Of a stretch of 64,000 nt of DNA, positions 23,615 to 36,492 are shown one piece after another; positions within the stretch are counted from its first letter, which is position 1; every line of letters starts with the position of its first letter. A program made the position numbers and the translations under genes. The notes beneath the pieces are model-generated. The model had not been told where the DNA came from and searched no databases. It saw only the letters and a list, made by a program, of their open reading frames with translations. The stretch is from Arthrobotrys musiformis (Eukaryota > Ascomycota > Orbiliomycetes > Orbiliales > Orbiliaceae): positions 1,550,001 to 1,614,000 of the forward strand of contig JAVHJL010000008.1 of NCBI GenBank assembly GCA_036971715.1, in the 5' to 3' direction.

Positions 23615-26600
23615 CTACGCCTTCTTCTCCTCCTTCTTTTCGGTCACGGCACCGTTACCCGCTGGTTCTCCCGCCGCATCGTCACTATTTCCCGTAGCAC
23701 CGTCTTTCTTCCCTTCCGTGCTGCCGGAGGGCTTATCCCCGTTACTAGTAGAGAGGGTAGCTCCCGTGGCGATAGCAATACTATTCCTAGGTGTATCCGC
23801 TACGGCTGCTGCGGCGGCGGCGCTAGAGGTAACCCCAGAGATATTCTTCTCTGTCACGATCTTTAATATATCCTCTCCCGCCTCTGCCCCACCATCCAAC
23901 TTTGCCATCCTCTCTTTGAAAAACTGGGCATCCCGTAACATTCTATTTCCCCACAAAAAGTAACCCCCGTTAGCAAAAATCCCGAACGATAGAACATAAA
24001 GGAAAAAAAAAAACATACCTCCCCCTCCCAACCTCCGTCTTCACCGGAACAACAGCATAAGCCTCCCCAAGCCGCTTCTTATAAACCGCAAACACAGGTC
24101 CCATAATACTCGCCAAAACCTCCTCGCTCAAATGCTTGCTGAGCACTTTATTCAAAGTCGTAGTCTCCTTCACCAACGTCTCCATGTACGCACTGACTTT
24201 AGTCTCAACACCACCGGGTCCGTCCCAGTCGATATTCTGTCGTACGTTCCTCACGTGCGCCATCAGCCTGTCTGACATTATGCTGATCAATTTGCTGTGG
24301 ATTTCGGATTGGTGTTCTTGGAAGGTACGTTTTAATTTATCGAATTCTGGGAGGATGGTGCCGCCTGATGATGCTGGTCCCAGATGGCGCCGGACGGCTT
24401 CGCGGAGGTAGGGAACTACGGCTATGGTTATAGAGAGGGCTTGCGAGGCTAATGCTAAATGTTTGGTGGTGATGTGCTTCAACCCCGCTGATTTTGTCGC
24501 GCCGGCACCGAGGATTACTTGGCAGACTCGGGAGTTAAATAACTATCCCCATATAAAATTAGCACCAGGACCACGCCAACGAGAAGGGGAAGAAGGGGAT
24601 AATACCTTCAAGAACTCCAACAAACTCATCGCCACGTCTGCCACACTAACAGGGATCATAGCCATCAAACATTCATACCCTTCCAACAACCGTAACACCG
24701 TAAGCCCGCTCTCTGGCAAAATAAACCTCTGCTCATCGATCACTGCCGTCCTAATCTTCCCGCTGGGTAACTGATCGTCTACATTCTCCTCTTGAACAGG
24801 CGGATCCTCATACACCCGTCCCCAAGCAAGCCATATCTCCGCATCTTTCGTAGCCGCATCGAGTACCCTCTCAAGACTAGCCTTCGCAGAGGGTTTAAAA
24901 TCTTTAGCCTCCCATTGATCCTTCTCGATCGTTGTGGCAAGTTGCGTGATACTTTCAGAGTGAAAAGTGGTGATGAAATCCTTAATCTGACTTCCAATCA
25001 CACCCTGAAGGTTTGTCGTGATCTTCCCAGACAGACCCTCGCATTCCGCCGAGAACAGTTTGTTCAGCATGAAGTACCGTAAAAAGTCTCCCAGCGGTAA
25101 CCGAGCGGTTTGGTCGTTCCTGACCTTTAGCACTTTCACCATCTGGATCTGTGCTGCGTCGATAGCGGCGTTGATGAGCTCGGATATATCCATAGAATAA
25201 ACCGAATAAAACGAGTCCATATTGTTATTCGCCGTAGGCGGCGGGCTTCCAACGCCGTTGGGGGAGGTCGCGAAGTTCCGGGGAGATAAAATACTATCAA
25301 TCCCGCTCGTGACATCCAACAGTAACTTCTGCTGGGTACCCAGCCGTCTCAAAGTTTCGCTGATAGCGGTATAAATCCTCACCAGCAGTTCCTCCGCCTC
25401 CCGCGGACCCAAAGATCGTAGTGCTTTCGCAAGACTGGATGACTTCTCGGCCGCGGTACGGCCTACGCCTGTTGCGCGACTTGCGCCGCTGAGGTTACTC
25501 GCCGCATCGTCGTCGCTGGGCATATTACGGCGAATTATTGCTTTTGTTTCTTTAAGCACCGCTTCACGGTAAGCCTGTACGGCCTTCTCGACATGATTCG
25601 CCCGCCGAAGGCCATCCAAATGGTCGAGTAACAGTGACCTCAACGAATCCGGTAGCTGCGTATAATCCATCGATACCGGCCGAGGGGAGGGCAGGGGATC
25701 AGCTCTAAGCGCCGACCGACTCTGCTGCCGCTGATAAGCCTGGAAGAACCTAAGAAGCGTATCCGACGGCGGTACAGTTTCCGCATGTTTCCTAAGATCC
25801 GCGAGGAGCGTATCCACAAAGCGGGTTTCCAGAGCCTTTCCACATCTGCCGCGAAGATTGGTGAGATCGATTTGAATAGCCGAAACCGCTTTGACGGGGC
25901 GGAGGTCGATGATGGGGGTTGTGAGCCCGCATGCGGAACGACCCTCTAATAGCGACTCTGTAGCTTCGATTGTCTCCATCGCGGCTACTATATCGTTTTT
26001 TTCCAGGAATTCTTCGGCCTCGCCGAGTTTCTTGATGGTATGCGCGATCTGTTCGATCGAATGGACCAGTTTCTGCACATTCGCCTTCCGCCGCCGTAGT
26101 CTCACAACCTCCAACCCAGCGAGCGCTTGATCCCTATCCAACCGATCCAACTCCGCCCTCAAAGACTGAATCTTCCGAACCGAAGCATCAGCTTCAGCAT
26201 GCAACTCCCTCAAATCCCCCAAAGCTGCAAAAAACCCCGACGAAGCAGACGAAATCTCTTTGATCAAATGAACCTCCACAATATCCATATACCAACTCAA
26301 CTTCTCCTGTAAAATGGCATTAGTCGCCAACGCCTTCCTCCCAACCGCGAAGTGTCCCTCGGCACCACCGTTCTCCTGGATGGGTGATTGGATAACATGA
26401 CTCCGCTCGCTGACCACATCGAAAGTTCTGGGATTCTCGAGATGGAAGTTTTCGTCAAAGTATATCTGCGGCACCGTGTTTAGGGGTGGTATAGCCACGC
26501 TCTGCTTCCTCAAACTCGATTTCCTGCCGGCGCTACCAAACCCATCACTAGATCCCGGCCGTCCGATAGGTGGTGTGGACGGTACCAAAGATGCCTTCCT

Positions 26601-27131
26601 CCCATCCGGACTCCTCCCGAGAGCTTTAAACGGATCTTCGGTAACGGGTGTATCAGGCGTCCTAGGTCGTCGGAGACTTTCTTCGGACTCATACTCCTTC
26701 GCCCTTTTATACCTCTCGTACTCCGGTGCTATAGATAAATACTGCGAAAATTCGGTGTAGGCGACTTTTGTAATGTTCGTCAGGACCACGGGGGGGATAT
26801 CGCGGGTGGTGGGTTTGGGAATATTAGAGCGAGTAGTGGTGTTATCGAGGAGGGTGGAGATAGCTAGTATCCTATAATTAGCCACTGTAAATCCATAGTA
26901 GCAATAGAGGAAATAAATACCATGATTCTTTATATCCCTAGCAGTAACAGAACCCCGATGCTCCGACGCAGAGTTCAGAGAGAATACAGACGAAGCCGCA
27001 GACCCCCTCCTCCCACGGGGAACAGCAGTCGGAGCTTCAGTAAAAGAGAAGGCGGAGAAGGCAGGGGATTTGGGACCGGCGGCGAATGAGTCCATTGAAG
27101 GACGCGGGGTAGTATCGTCTTTAGCAGCCAT
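23615..27131 (-). CDS. vps54: Vps54, GARP complex subunit
   Basis: Vps54 is a subunit of the GARP tether (Vps51-54), which captures endosome-derived vesicles at the trans-Golgi. The model has four exons and 1,106 residues. Introns are 26864-26920 (57 bp), 24543-24605 and 23943-24018. Joins give NHAISTLL, EFLKLFNSRVCQVILGAGAT and GRMLRDAQFFKERM, all characteristic of this family. The N-terminus is disordered and Ser/Pro-rich. The middle has coiled-coil stretches. The C-terminal part contains ITTKHLALASQALS and ETTTLNKVLSKHL and ends in a low-complexity Ala/Gly/Lys tail. The first intron has no stop and is 3n, so its retention would insert 19 mostly hydrophobic residues. Confidence 0.93.
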
Positions 27132-27705
27132 GGTTGGGACCGATCTGCTGCTAGCTGCTTTAGCCCTATCTAGCCCTTCGGGAGGATCTCGAGCTATATA
27201 CAGCTGCTACAAGCTACGGCGGTAGATTCCAACGGTAAGATTGATGATCATAAAGACGAAGGGGTCGCAGGATCCATCGCTGTCGGCGAATGTGTCAATT
27301 GTGATGATTACGACGGGTGGCTGTGGGTCGACATGGGTTCTCTGGATAGTATGTATATGGTACACGAAACTGGGCGGGTTTGAGGCCTCATACAAATGCG
27401 CGGCGGCCACGGATCGCGGCAAAGGACAGCCAGCCTTAAAACACTGTCACGTGACCAAACCAGCACTTCTTTTATATGGGAGCAGTCGAAGATGATTATA
27501 TTCAATATGAAAAGTAGTCTATGCCAGTAGTATCTAGCTTCCATACTATCTACATCCAGACCAGTGGTTATTAGTAAGTGGCACGGTTATACCACCGCGC
27601 ATGCATATGCAGAAAAAGAAGGAGAAGAAAGACCATCCACCCTGTCCACTGGGTACTGAATTCGAAGTCGTAGTCGAGAAGCCTACGAATATATAAAGAG
27701 AAGAA
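27132..27705. other. vps54 promoter and mcm5 3' flank
   Basis: This 574 bp spacer separates two minus-strand genes. I see no open frame of interest or strong repeat. Confidence 0.5.
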
Positions 27706-30087
27706 CTACACTCCAATCCTCACAATCTGCGCCCCCTGGTTCTTAAACTGTATCGCCTCCCTCCGACTCATAACCTGCAGCGCCCGATCCAGCGCCGCAA
27801 CAGAATACTCCTTCCTGGTCACCATCTCCCTCCTCAATGTCGCAACACTAGTAGTCCACCCAATCGGCAACCTCTTCCTCAATTCATCCTCGATCTTCCC
27901 AGCCTGCTTCAACACCTCTTCGCTCAATGTGCTCCCCTGACTAACCGCATTCATCGTCGACGCCATGAACAACCGTATAGCTTCCTCCACATGTGCCTCC
28001 GTAGCTACAGTCGACAACGTGAGTTTTGCAAGCGACTCGGTGATACGGATGATAGCTTCCAATTGTCTGACAGTAATGGGGATGGAAGATCGTTCGTTCG
28101 AGTCTAACTCGGATTTGTGAACTTGTTTGCGGATGGATACGAAGTGCGAGGATAATCTTTCCGCCGCTTCTTGTGATAATGTCGGTGCACAACGTCTAAA
28201 AGCCCCAAGTTAGCTAAATCCCCTTCTCTTCGAGATATAAAAATGGAGGGAAAGTGGGTGGGTACTCACGTCTTGCAATAAGTAATATACCTCTTCATCT
28301 TGTCGATCGGAATCTCGCCAGCAACATCCCTCGCCTCTCGATCCCGATTCATATGAATCCCAATAACGTGCCTAGCCATCGTCCTGTCCTTCTCCGTATC
28401 ATGCTCATCCTTCACGATGAAAATCATATCAAATCTCGACAAAATCGTAGTTTGAAAATCAATATTATCCCCGGGGCTCTTCATATCATCGTACCGACCA
28501 AAAATCGGATTCGCGGCGGCTAAAACGGACGTTCTGGCGTTGAGAATCGTAGTAATACCAGCTTTAGCAATGGAGATAGTCTGCTGCTCCATAGCCTCGT
28601 GAATAGCAACTCGATCTTCGTCCCTCATCTTGTCGAATTCGTCTATACACACCACACCACCGTCGCCGAGAACCATAGCTCCACCTTCCAAATAGAATTC
28701 TCTAGACTGCGCATCCCTCTGCACCGACGCCGTAAGACCAGCGGCGGAAGACCCCTTCCCGCTGGTATAAATAGCGATCGGTGAAACCTTCTCCACAAAC
28801 TTCAACAGCTGCGACTTGGCCGTACCGGGATCACCGAGCAATAACACATTAATATCCCCCCTCAACTTCATCCCATCCGGTAAAATCTTCTTCGACCCCC
28901 CCATCAAAAGACAAACAATAGCCTTCTTGATATCCGGATTTCCATAAATCGACGGCGCGATCGAGTTGGCAAAGATCTCGTACAAATTCGGATTCCTCGA
29001 CATCTCCAAAAACTCCTGCTCCTCTTCCTCCGTGAAAATTGCAGATCCCTTGGCCGTATGATCAACGTCGACTTCGATCCCCACGACCCTCAGATATGGC
29101 GTCCTGATAGCAACAGCCGAGGAAGGTCCTTTACTCCCCTTATTCTGATAAATCGAAAATATCCCCACAACTTTACACCTCGACCCCGGAATAACTCGAT
29201 TCGTAAGATACCGATCAGCAGATAACAGAACATGTCTGGGCAACTCCCCGACGGGGACCTGATCCGGCGCCTCCTGCAGCTTCAAAACCTGCTGATCGAT
29301 AAATTTACACTGCTCGTGTAAAATAAAGTACGGATCGAGTGGACACTTCTCGCTCCCTTCCTCCTTGGGCGCATTACACACCCTCGGCAACGTAACGCCC
29401 GAAAACCCACTGTTAATGGGTACGGCGGCCGTGGTATTACAACCCCGACATTGAACCCTCAAACTCGTAGCCTTCGACGAAAGCGTCGAAGCTCCGATGA
29501 TGATTCCGGGGACCCTGACGAGTTTAGAGACATTATTGGCGGTTAGATCTCGGATCTTGGTTTCGTTGGTGGAGGAGGACAGGGTGACTTGGATCTCGGG
29601 CACGTCGAGGGAGTCCTTCGTCGACTGCGTGGGGATTAAGATCCTTTTCGCACATTCCTTCGCTGCTGCTTCGAACTATAATTATATATCCCCATATTAG
29701 CCCTGCAAATCCATATAACCAAGAGAAGTAGGAAGAACCACACACAAGAGGCAACTTCTCAGCCGGTTCAGTAGCCAGAGCATCAGCCAGCTCCTCATTA
29801 AAACTAATAAGATGAGCAACATCAACATCCAGACAAAACCGCTTAATCAAGACATTCTCCTGAAGTTGATCTCTACCCCAAAACAATTAGCCATCTTAAA
29901 CCACCACATGGATCCCACGTTTCCCCCAAAAAACGAAAGCATACCGATAAACGAAGCTATTCCCAAGCTTGAACGTAAGAATAAACTGCGCGAATTGTCG
30001 TTCGATCTGTGTATTCGATTCATGCGACTCGTCGTACTCGGATTGTAGTACGGGGAAGGAGTAGACGGATGCTCTATCCATGGCCAT
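27706..30087 (-). CDS. mcm5: Mcm5, MCM2-7 replicative helicase subunit
   Basis: Mcm5 is one of six AAA+ subunits of the MCM2-7 ring, loaded at origins and part of the CMG helicase. The model of four exons gives 721 residues, the usual family length. Introns are 29873-29944, 29676-29745 and 28196-28269. A zinc ribbon uses Cys 166, 169, 190 and 201. Walker A is GDPGTAKS (371-378), Walker B is CIDEFDKM (about 433-440) and the arginine finger is SRFD (503-506). The N-terminus reads MDRASVYSFPVLQ; a Met two codons upstream (30087) is in frame, and the family start may be 30081. The C-terminal exon contains the winged-helix region. An MCB-type site lies upstream (30315). Confidence 0.96.
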
Positions 30088-30314
30088 GGTGGGCGGTATG
30101 TACGTGGGGGGTTGCCTGCTATCAAAGCTAGCAACCTAACAGCTCGAACTCGATAAGAAACCGTATACGGAGAACCTGAATCTTGGTACTTTCTGTCGGA
30201 TAAGAAAAGTACCTTGGAAAAGGTGGTAGGAAGGAAGAAGGCGAATGGGTATTATGGCGTATCGTCTATAAAAGACCGGGATGGTAGAAGCTGTTCCGTG
30301 AAGCTCTTCAATCT

Positions 30315-30320
30315 ACGCGT
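30315..30320. promoter_or_regulatory. MCB-like site (ACGCGT) upstream of mcm5
   Basis: The palindrome ACGCGT is the MluI cell-cycle box bound by MBF-type factors that drive G1/S genes in yeasts. It sits about 230 bp upstream of the mcm5 start, and a related GACGCGG follows at 30352-30358. The site is seen directly; its use here is inferred from the replication role of the gene. Confidence 0.5.
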
Positions 30321-30361
30321 GGAGGAAGAATTAAGCTGTTGGTTGGTGGCAGACGCGGCAG

Positions 30362-30366
30362 CCAAT
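30362..30366. promoter_or_regulatory. CCAAT box upstream of mcm5
   Basis: CCAAT lies about 275 bp upstream of the mcm5 start and close to the ACGCGT site. It may bind the HAP/NF-Y complex. A 5-base motif alone is weak evidence. Confidence 0.3.
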
Positions 30367-30941
30367 CACAGTCTACGCCGCCACGCCGACACAATCCAAC
30401 GCCAAACACCGAACATATGCATTCTCACCTCAACTCCAACGACTGCAAGAAAGGACAAAACCCTCTAGTCTAAAATATTTTGAATAAAATCCTATGGAAT
30501 CGAAGAAAGGATCGTTCTACTAACGTCAAATCATCACGAGCCATCACGAAAAATCAGAAATTTTTAAAAGGCCAGGCAAATTTAAGGAATCAAACCATCC
30601 TCCGACAAAGAAAAGATACGAAAGGCAAAAAGGGAAGAAAAAACCCGCAGAGCTTTATAAACGGCGACAAGGAAAGGGATAGAAAGGAGGAGAGAAGATG
30701 GTAGAAGGGCATCGTAGAGTCATAGAGGAAAGAAAGAGGGGAGTAAAGAATAATATAACATCATTACACCATCCGCCGCCGCCATCGCCGTCGCGATCAT
30801 CATACTATCTAAACCAATGCAATCAACTAAAACGAAGAGGAAAGGGGAGGGGAAGCAGGAGGGAGAAGATATAAGACGAAGAAGAAAAGTTGTGACTACA
30901 TCAACCACTCCAAATCAGTCCCACCAAGCCTGCCGCCCCTT

Positions 30942-33695
30942 CTAACCGACGGTGTTAACAATCTCTTGTGCCTTGGTCAAAGACTCCACCATCTGCTGGC
31001 ACTCCTTCCTCCGTCTGATTGTGTAATCAGACTCCCTCAACAGTTCGTCCACGCTATCCAATTTGTACAAGTTCTCGAGGAGTTCTCGTTGCATATCGTC
31101 CTTTGTCAACCTGTAAAGTATACCATATTAGGATCTAACTAAAAGAAAAATCGATTTCAAAAGTAGACGTGAACTTACTGGACAAGATTCAACATAATGG
31201 CCTTGGGGACCATATCAATAACTGTCCGCTTCACAATATTGTAGTAGGACTGGATAAGCAGTTCTATAAAGTAGATCACGCATGGTTAACACCCCTCCAA
31301 GATAACAATCGAAACGGGAGAGTAACAGGTATAACTTACTAATAACCTCAACCTCAATACCCTCCCGTTCACTAAGTGTCCCAGAAGCTTTCAAAGTCGG
31401 TGGTGGCGGCTCCATAGCCGCCATCTTCTTCTTATTCTTACTGGCAAAGAAACTACCGAAGAAGCCGGTGTTTTCCTGGGAATCAAGACCCGGCGCAGGA
31501 GAATCCGTTCTCGGCAGTGGTTTTCCGGTCTTGGGATCAACTTGGACCGGTTTGGCAGAGTTGTGCTTCTCGTTGACAATAGCCATAGCCCGGTGACCAT
31601 TGAGGAAGTCGGGATGGCCAGTGTTGATGTAGCAGCTTTCCATAGAGACGAGGTCGACGACAAGCTTGTTGGTTGGGGTCATGGCTTTCTTGAAGAATAA
31701 GATAACGACTTGGCTAAACTTCTCCTTAAGCATGGGGTATCGGCGGAACAACTACACCAATTCAATAAGCTAAAATCCCGTAAAAAAAAAAGGACAGAAA
31801 GCTGCAACTTACTGGCTTCTGAAGCAGCTGGTTCAAAATCCTGATCAACTCATCATAGACAAGGTTGATGCACTTAACACTTGGCTCCTCCAACCGCTTG
31901 ATCTGCTGCTTGACGATCAACTCGAATGCCGTGGTCCCTACGAACAGTGCAGGACTCGAACCGGAAGAGTTGTACAAGATCGTCCGGATATCCACATCCT
32001 TGACCTGGTCGAACGGATCCACAGCCTTGACACCATTGGCGTAAACCTCGTGGAACACGAAACTGATACGGGCACCACCAGACAACTCCATTGATGTTAA
32101 CTCCTGGTTGTTACCATCGAGCACCGTCCGGTACTCGTTGCAGAACTCTGTTATAATGTTGAGTAATATATTCGAGCTGTTGCCAAGAATCGAGTCTCCG
32201 AGGCCCAGTAGTTCGGTGGAATACTTCTGTAGGGAAGCAGAGATTCTGTTCTTGATCTCAGGAAGCGTCTGCTTGATGTGCATCATAAGGATCAAGTTGA
32301 GTTTCCGCGCTAGGTATGGAGTACCGCAGTAGAGAGCCTTGTTCCTATACGACTTGTGATTTTCGAAAAAGTTCTTCTCGTACTCAAGAGCCGCCTGAAT
32401 CGGTTTCTTATTCTCGATATCACGTTGGCCACGGTTGACAACTGGGACGTATCCAAGGCGTAGAGGAATGACTCGACCCGCGAGAATGTCGACAACATCG
32501 GTTCCATCGTCCATAATATCGATCTTGGTGAGGACACCAATAGTTCGTTGACCTAAATTCCCACATTAGCATCTCTGCACCCATATTCTTTTGACTACAC
32601 AAATTTTGAATAAAGCATTACCCTCAGGATCAACCTCTCTTGCCAGCTTCAACCCATCGGAGTTCGCCAAATCAGTATTCGCCGCTGTAACCGCCAAAAT
32701 AATCGCATTCGGCTTGCTAATCTGCTTCAGCACCATATCCTTAATCTGCTTCTCAATATCCTTCGGCTGGTCTCCAACCGGCACTCTCGTCAAACCGGGC
32801 AAGTCAACCAGTGTCAAGGTAAGGACGTTGGGAGAGTATATCCTCAACCCGATTGGTGCGGGCGAGATACCGGCGTTACGTCCGGTTTTAGCTTCGGTTT
32901 CCTTGACGATTTCATCACGAATCTTGTTGAAGTCGTAGTACTTTTGTCCGGGGATGTGCAAGAACTCGCCCCACTCATCGAGGTTAGCAGCGGCATCTGT
33001 GCTGCCCTTGAGGCCGCCGTCTTTGGAATCGCCGTTGGCGGTGGGGTTGTTCGTGCCGGCGGGACGGTTGATCAGTTGGAGGACCTAAAGAACGAAGTAG
33101 AGCCATAGCGTAAGCTTCCGAATATCCTGAAAATAACGATGGGCAGCATGGGCAGCATACCAACGGCCGTCTAGTGACGATACCAGTACCTCTAGGAAGG
33201 CTATATCCCAACACCACAAAACGTCAGCTCCCTTCCAAAAAAACAGCCCTCAACCCCGCGAAACTTCTCCGGGTCGATATGGCACGGTAAACAGTTGACC
33301 TACAAATCTCTTCCGACAATGTTTTCTAACACGGAACTCTTTCCTGACGACTGAGATCCGACGACAACGATCTGTGGCAAATCTATCGGGTTTTGGACCT
33401 ATCAAAAAACGAACAGTGGTATCTTATCAGCACCTGCTTGTATTCTAGGCTGAAGCTCCGGACAGAAGAGCCAAGCTATCAGGCATGGTAAAGGGTGTTT
33501 GTAGCACATACTCCAACCGTCGCAAAGACATCCTGGAGCTTGTTGACGGTGGTAATAAGCTGCGGGTCGTTGACGCTTTGCCTGTTGATGCAACCATTTT
33601 TATCATTTTAGCACTCTATCGACCATCCTCGAAGGCAAGGGGAGCATGGGATGTTGAAGGGGGGGAGGGGAGACAAACGAGTAGCCCTGCGACAT
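30942..33695 (-). CDS. vps1: Vps1, dynamin-like GTPase
   Basis: Vps1 is a dynamin-family GTPase that acts in vacuolar/endosomal membrane fission and peroxisome division. The nine-exon model gives 696 residues; yeast Vps1 has 704. The P-loop GSQSSGKSS is at 43-51, followed by RGTGIVTRRPL, DLPG and TKID. The middle/stalk region and the C-terminal GED (RELLENLYKLDSVDELL) are intact, and there is no PH or proline-rich domain, as expected. Introns are 33582-33678, 33399-33511, 33201-33303, 33085-33160, 32553-32621, 31752-31812, 31264-31339 and 31111-31178. The first coding exon is only 17 nt (MSQGYS) and the fourth 40 nt. The start is inferred from splice logic and is the least certain part. Confidence 0.94.
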
Positions 33696-35373
33696 TTTGA
33701 CAGGTATGGACAGCCAAGCAGGCTTGGTGACGGTATAACAGCGATGTGAGATGAAGACGAAGATGTAGAAGACGAAGAGCGGATGAGATGAGTGGAAGGA
33801 AGAGCAGGAGGGTTATAAAAAAACAAAAAATAGCAGAGACACCGGCCCCTTTCCAGGCTTTACTACAAAGGGGGATGGATGGATGTCGTCGACCAGTTGG
33901 CGTAGTTGAGGTCTCGCTGATAGGAAGAGGCAATAAGACAAGGGAAGCAAGCTGTCAGTTAGTTACGTGGTGGTGGTGTTGTTAGCTGTCTCGTTCGGGT
34001 GGGTCTTGGCGGGCTGATCCCAGCTGGCAACTGGCTGGCAAACTGTATTGTCGCAGACAAGCAGCTGCGACTCTCTTGTGACTATTCTCTCCTGGATACC
34101 GCCTCCTATCACATATACATGTCCTTCCCTAGTACTTTATATACCTAGGTAAACTTCATAGGGGGTAGGAGGGAGGTATTCGAAATGGGATGGTCATGAC
34201 ATACGCACGTCCCTAAACATATACGAAGAGGTATATACGCAAGCTCAAGCTTCATGGGCCCAGCCGGGATAATATACGCAAGCTGCTGTCGTACTTTTGT
34301 CCCACTCGGGCTACCAGGCCAGGCACATAAAATTAAAAACTCCTCCTCCTCCTCTTAATTCTATAGCATACGACCCCAGTAGCAAGTTGGTCAAGATATC
34401 GTTATTGTCAACAAAATGGCATATTTAGAGTTGGTAGGTATATTGGTTTTGTTGGTTCAAGCTGTTGGCAAGTTAATGCAGCACAAAGCCTCGCCTAAGT
34501 ACTATTCAGCCTCGCTTTACATCACACGCAAGATAACATATACAACCGACCTCAACTTTATATATAGATACACAATCGAAGAGGCATAATTACTTACAAG
34601 GAGGTACGTTTTGAATCATCATTCTTTTGTGGCAAGAGTAGTAGGTAGTCAGGTAGTAGAATACACGTGATATTGGAAATATGTAAATGGAGCTCAGGAA
34701 GATTGAATAAGAAAAACAGCCTGAGAGAGGAGGGAGTAAGACATAAAGAAGAAGATATAATCCGAGAGAAAGACAATAGAATCCCATAAACCGATCAGTA
34801 CAAGTAGGATAAGCACGAAGACCCCGATAATAAAGAAAACAGAGTGATTCTAAAGGGGAAAAAATTGAACAAACGGAGGTAATAGAACGACAGAAGCGAT
34901 AGCATTACAATTACCCATCCACCGTCTCTCATTAAAGGCAATAGGAAGGGAGGAAGAAGGAATATAGATCCCCAGGCTCAGACAGCCCTGAATCAAGCCT
35001 GAAACTTCAGCTCGGACTCAGGCTCAGAGTCGGCATCGATTTCCGTCTTAACCTTCACTGCATTTTAAATCCGTGCCTGTTGTCGCCCCTACTCTCCGCC
35101 TTCGTTGGGTTGAACCACATTCCTCCCCCACTCAGTTTCCACGTCCATAATATCCGGGGTTTCCATCCTCACTTCCTCCCATTCGCACCCATCTTCCTCA
35201 GGCCTTGTTGCTATTTTCCCAGCCTTCCTACGTTTCGTTGGCAGTTCGTTGACAAACATTGCTCCTCCCCAGTCATTATCCTTATTAACAACAGTAGGTT
35301 CCCCCCAATTACTACCCCTCGTCGCCCAATCATGATGCGACCCCGCACCACGGCCAGCCCGGGGAGATTTACT
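33696..35373. other. 1.7 kb upstream region of vps1
   Basis: This spacer holds the vps1 promoter and the 3' flank of the CFIm25 gene. Several small frames occur on both strands, none convincing. The stretch 34600-34960 is purine-rich on the plus strand. No repeat or RNA gene is recognised. Confidence 0.5.
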
Positions 35374-36492
35374 CTATAAATCACCCGCAACGCCGTCCTC
35401 CTCAACTTTCATACTTTCATCCGCAGATTCCCCATTGGTGCCACCCGCCAGGACCTTTGTGGATGGGTTCATGCTCCCGCTTCCCGGCGTGAGAGCGATG
35501 ACTTTTCCATTCTCATCGACGAACTCGAAGTTATAGCGGGAGAGTAAATGTGGGATAGCCGACAGTTGAGGGCCATAACGGGCTGTATTGTCGTAAAGCT
35601 CAAAGAGGGGTACAGCAAGAAGCTTCATATTCTTAGGGACGCTCAAGACTTCTACAAACCCAAGGGAAAAAAAGGACATTAGTAAATTCCAGGACACATG
35701 GGTTTAAGAATGGGGGAGTTGACGTACTACTCCTCGGTAAATGGATGAAATACAGCTTTTTAACCTCCTTAGGTCGTGTGACGTGCGCGGGAATGAACGG
35801 GTAAAGGAAGGTCTCGAAGTTGGGACGCCACCATTGAGCTAGTGTGTCACCGATTTCCCATTCGTCATTTACACCTTCGCCAGAGAATTGGTTTCCGACA
35901 GGAGCTAGACGTTCGTTCAGGCGGGCCTTGAAGCCGCCGATTTCGTCTTCTTCGGGTTGGAGGTAGTCGCCGGGTCTATTTCCCTCCGGTTAGTATTGCC
36001 AAGCTCTACGTAAGGTAAACGGGGGTTGGACATACAGCTTGAAGAAAGCATTGGCGATCTGGAGCATCAGAATATGCGGATGGCAGTGTTCGTGGCACAC
36101 TAGAATTCCCTCACATGTCCTTCGCATGCCATGTTTCTCGTAGTGTTCTTGAAGACGCTGGAGACGGGCGAGGACGGAAGGGTCTTCCTCCGGTTGGTTT
36201 TCCTTAGTGCCGAAGGTGTAGTTTGAAAGAGGGTAGAGGCGGATGGTCTTGGGTTGGTTGGCGGAGAAGTCTGGGGGGATGATGGGACTAGAGGGGATGT
36301 TAGCTTGAACCGATGCCGTGAGTGGTTGAACCATCGCGGGTGTGATTTTTGGTTGGTCGACCATAAGTTGTAAGATGAATTGACGACGACGATGACGATG
36401 AACATGAAGACGACGATGCTGAAACGGATGGAAAGGACAAAGTGAACTTACGGATAGCCCGATTGAAGGGCGCCACTTGTAATGGTAGACAT
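35374..36492 (-). CDS. NUDT21: CFIm25/NUDT21-type cleavage factor subunit
   Basis: This is the 25 kDa subunit of cleavage factor Im, a Nudix-fold protein that binds UGUA elements in pre-mRNA and guides 3'-end cleavage and poly(A) site choice. The four-exon model gives 272 residues. Diagnostic stretches are LYPLSNYTFGTKE, GMRRTCEGILVCHEH, FFKLPGDYL, WWRPNFE and PKNMKLLAVPLFELYDN. Introns are 36288-36451 (164 bp), 35976-36035 and 35652-35727. The first exon supplies only 13 codons (MSTITSGALQSGY). The frame of exon 2 is open back through the long intron, with an in-frame Met at 36364, so unspliced RNA could give another N-terminus. The C-terminal tail after the Nudix fold is a disordered extension. 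The gene is divergent from the methyltransferase gene. Confidence 0.93.

Larger units (their letters stand above)
30088..30941. other. mcm5 promoter and vps1 3' flank
   Basis: This 854 bp spacer holds the MCB and CCAAT sites. Between about 30470 and 30900 the plus strand is strongly purine-rich, matching a pyrimidine-rich vps1 3' flank. No gene is seen. Confidence 0.5.

Noticed and set aside
23445..23963. 172-codon plus-strand frame with a Ser/Ala/Pro-rich composition
   Set aside because: It is antisense to the vps54 last exon, whose low-complexity tail explains the open frame.
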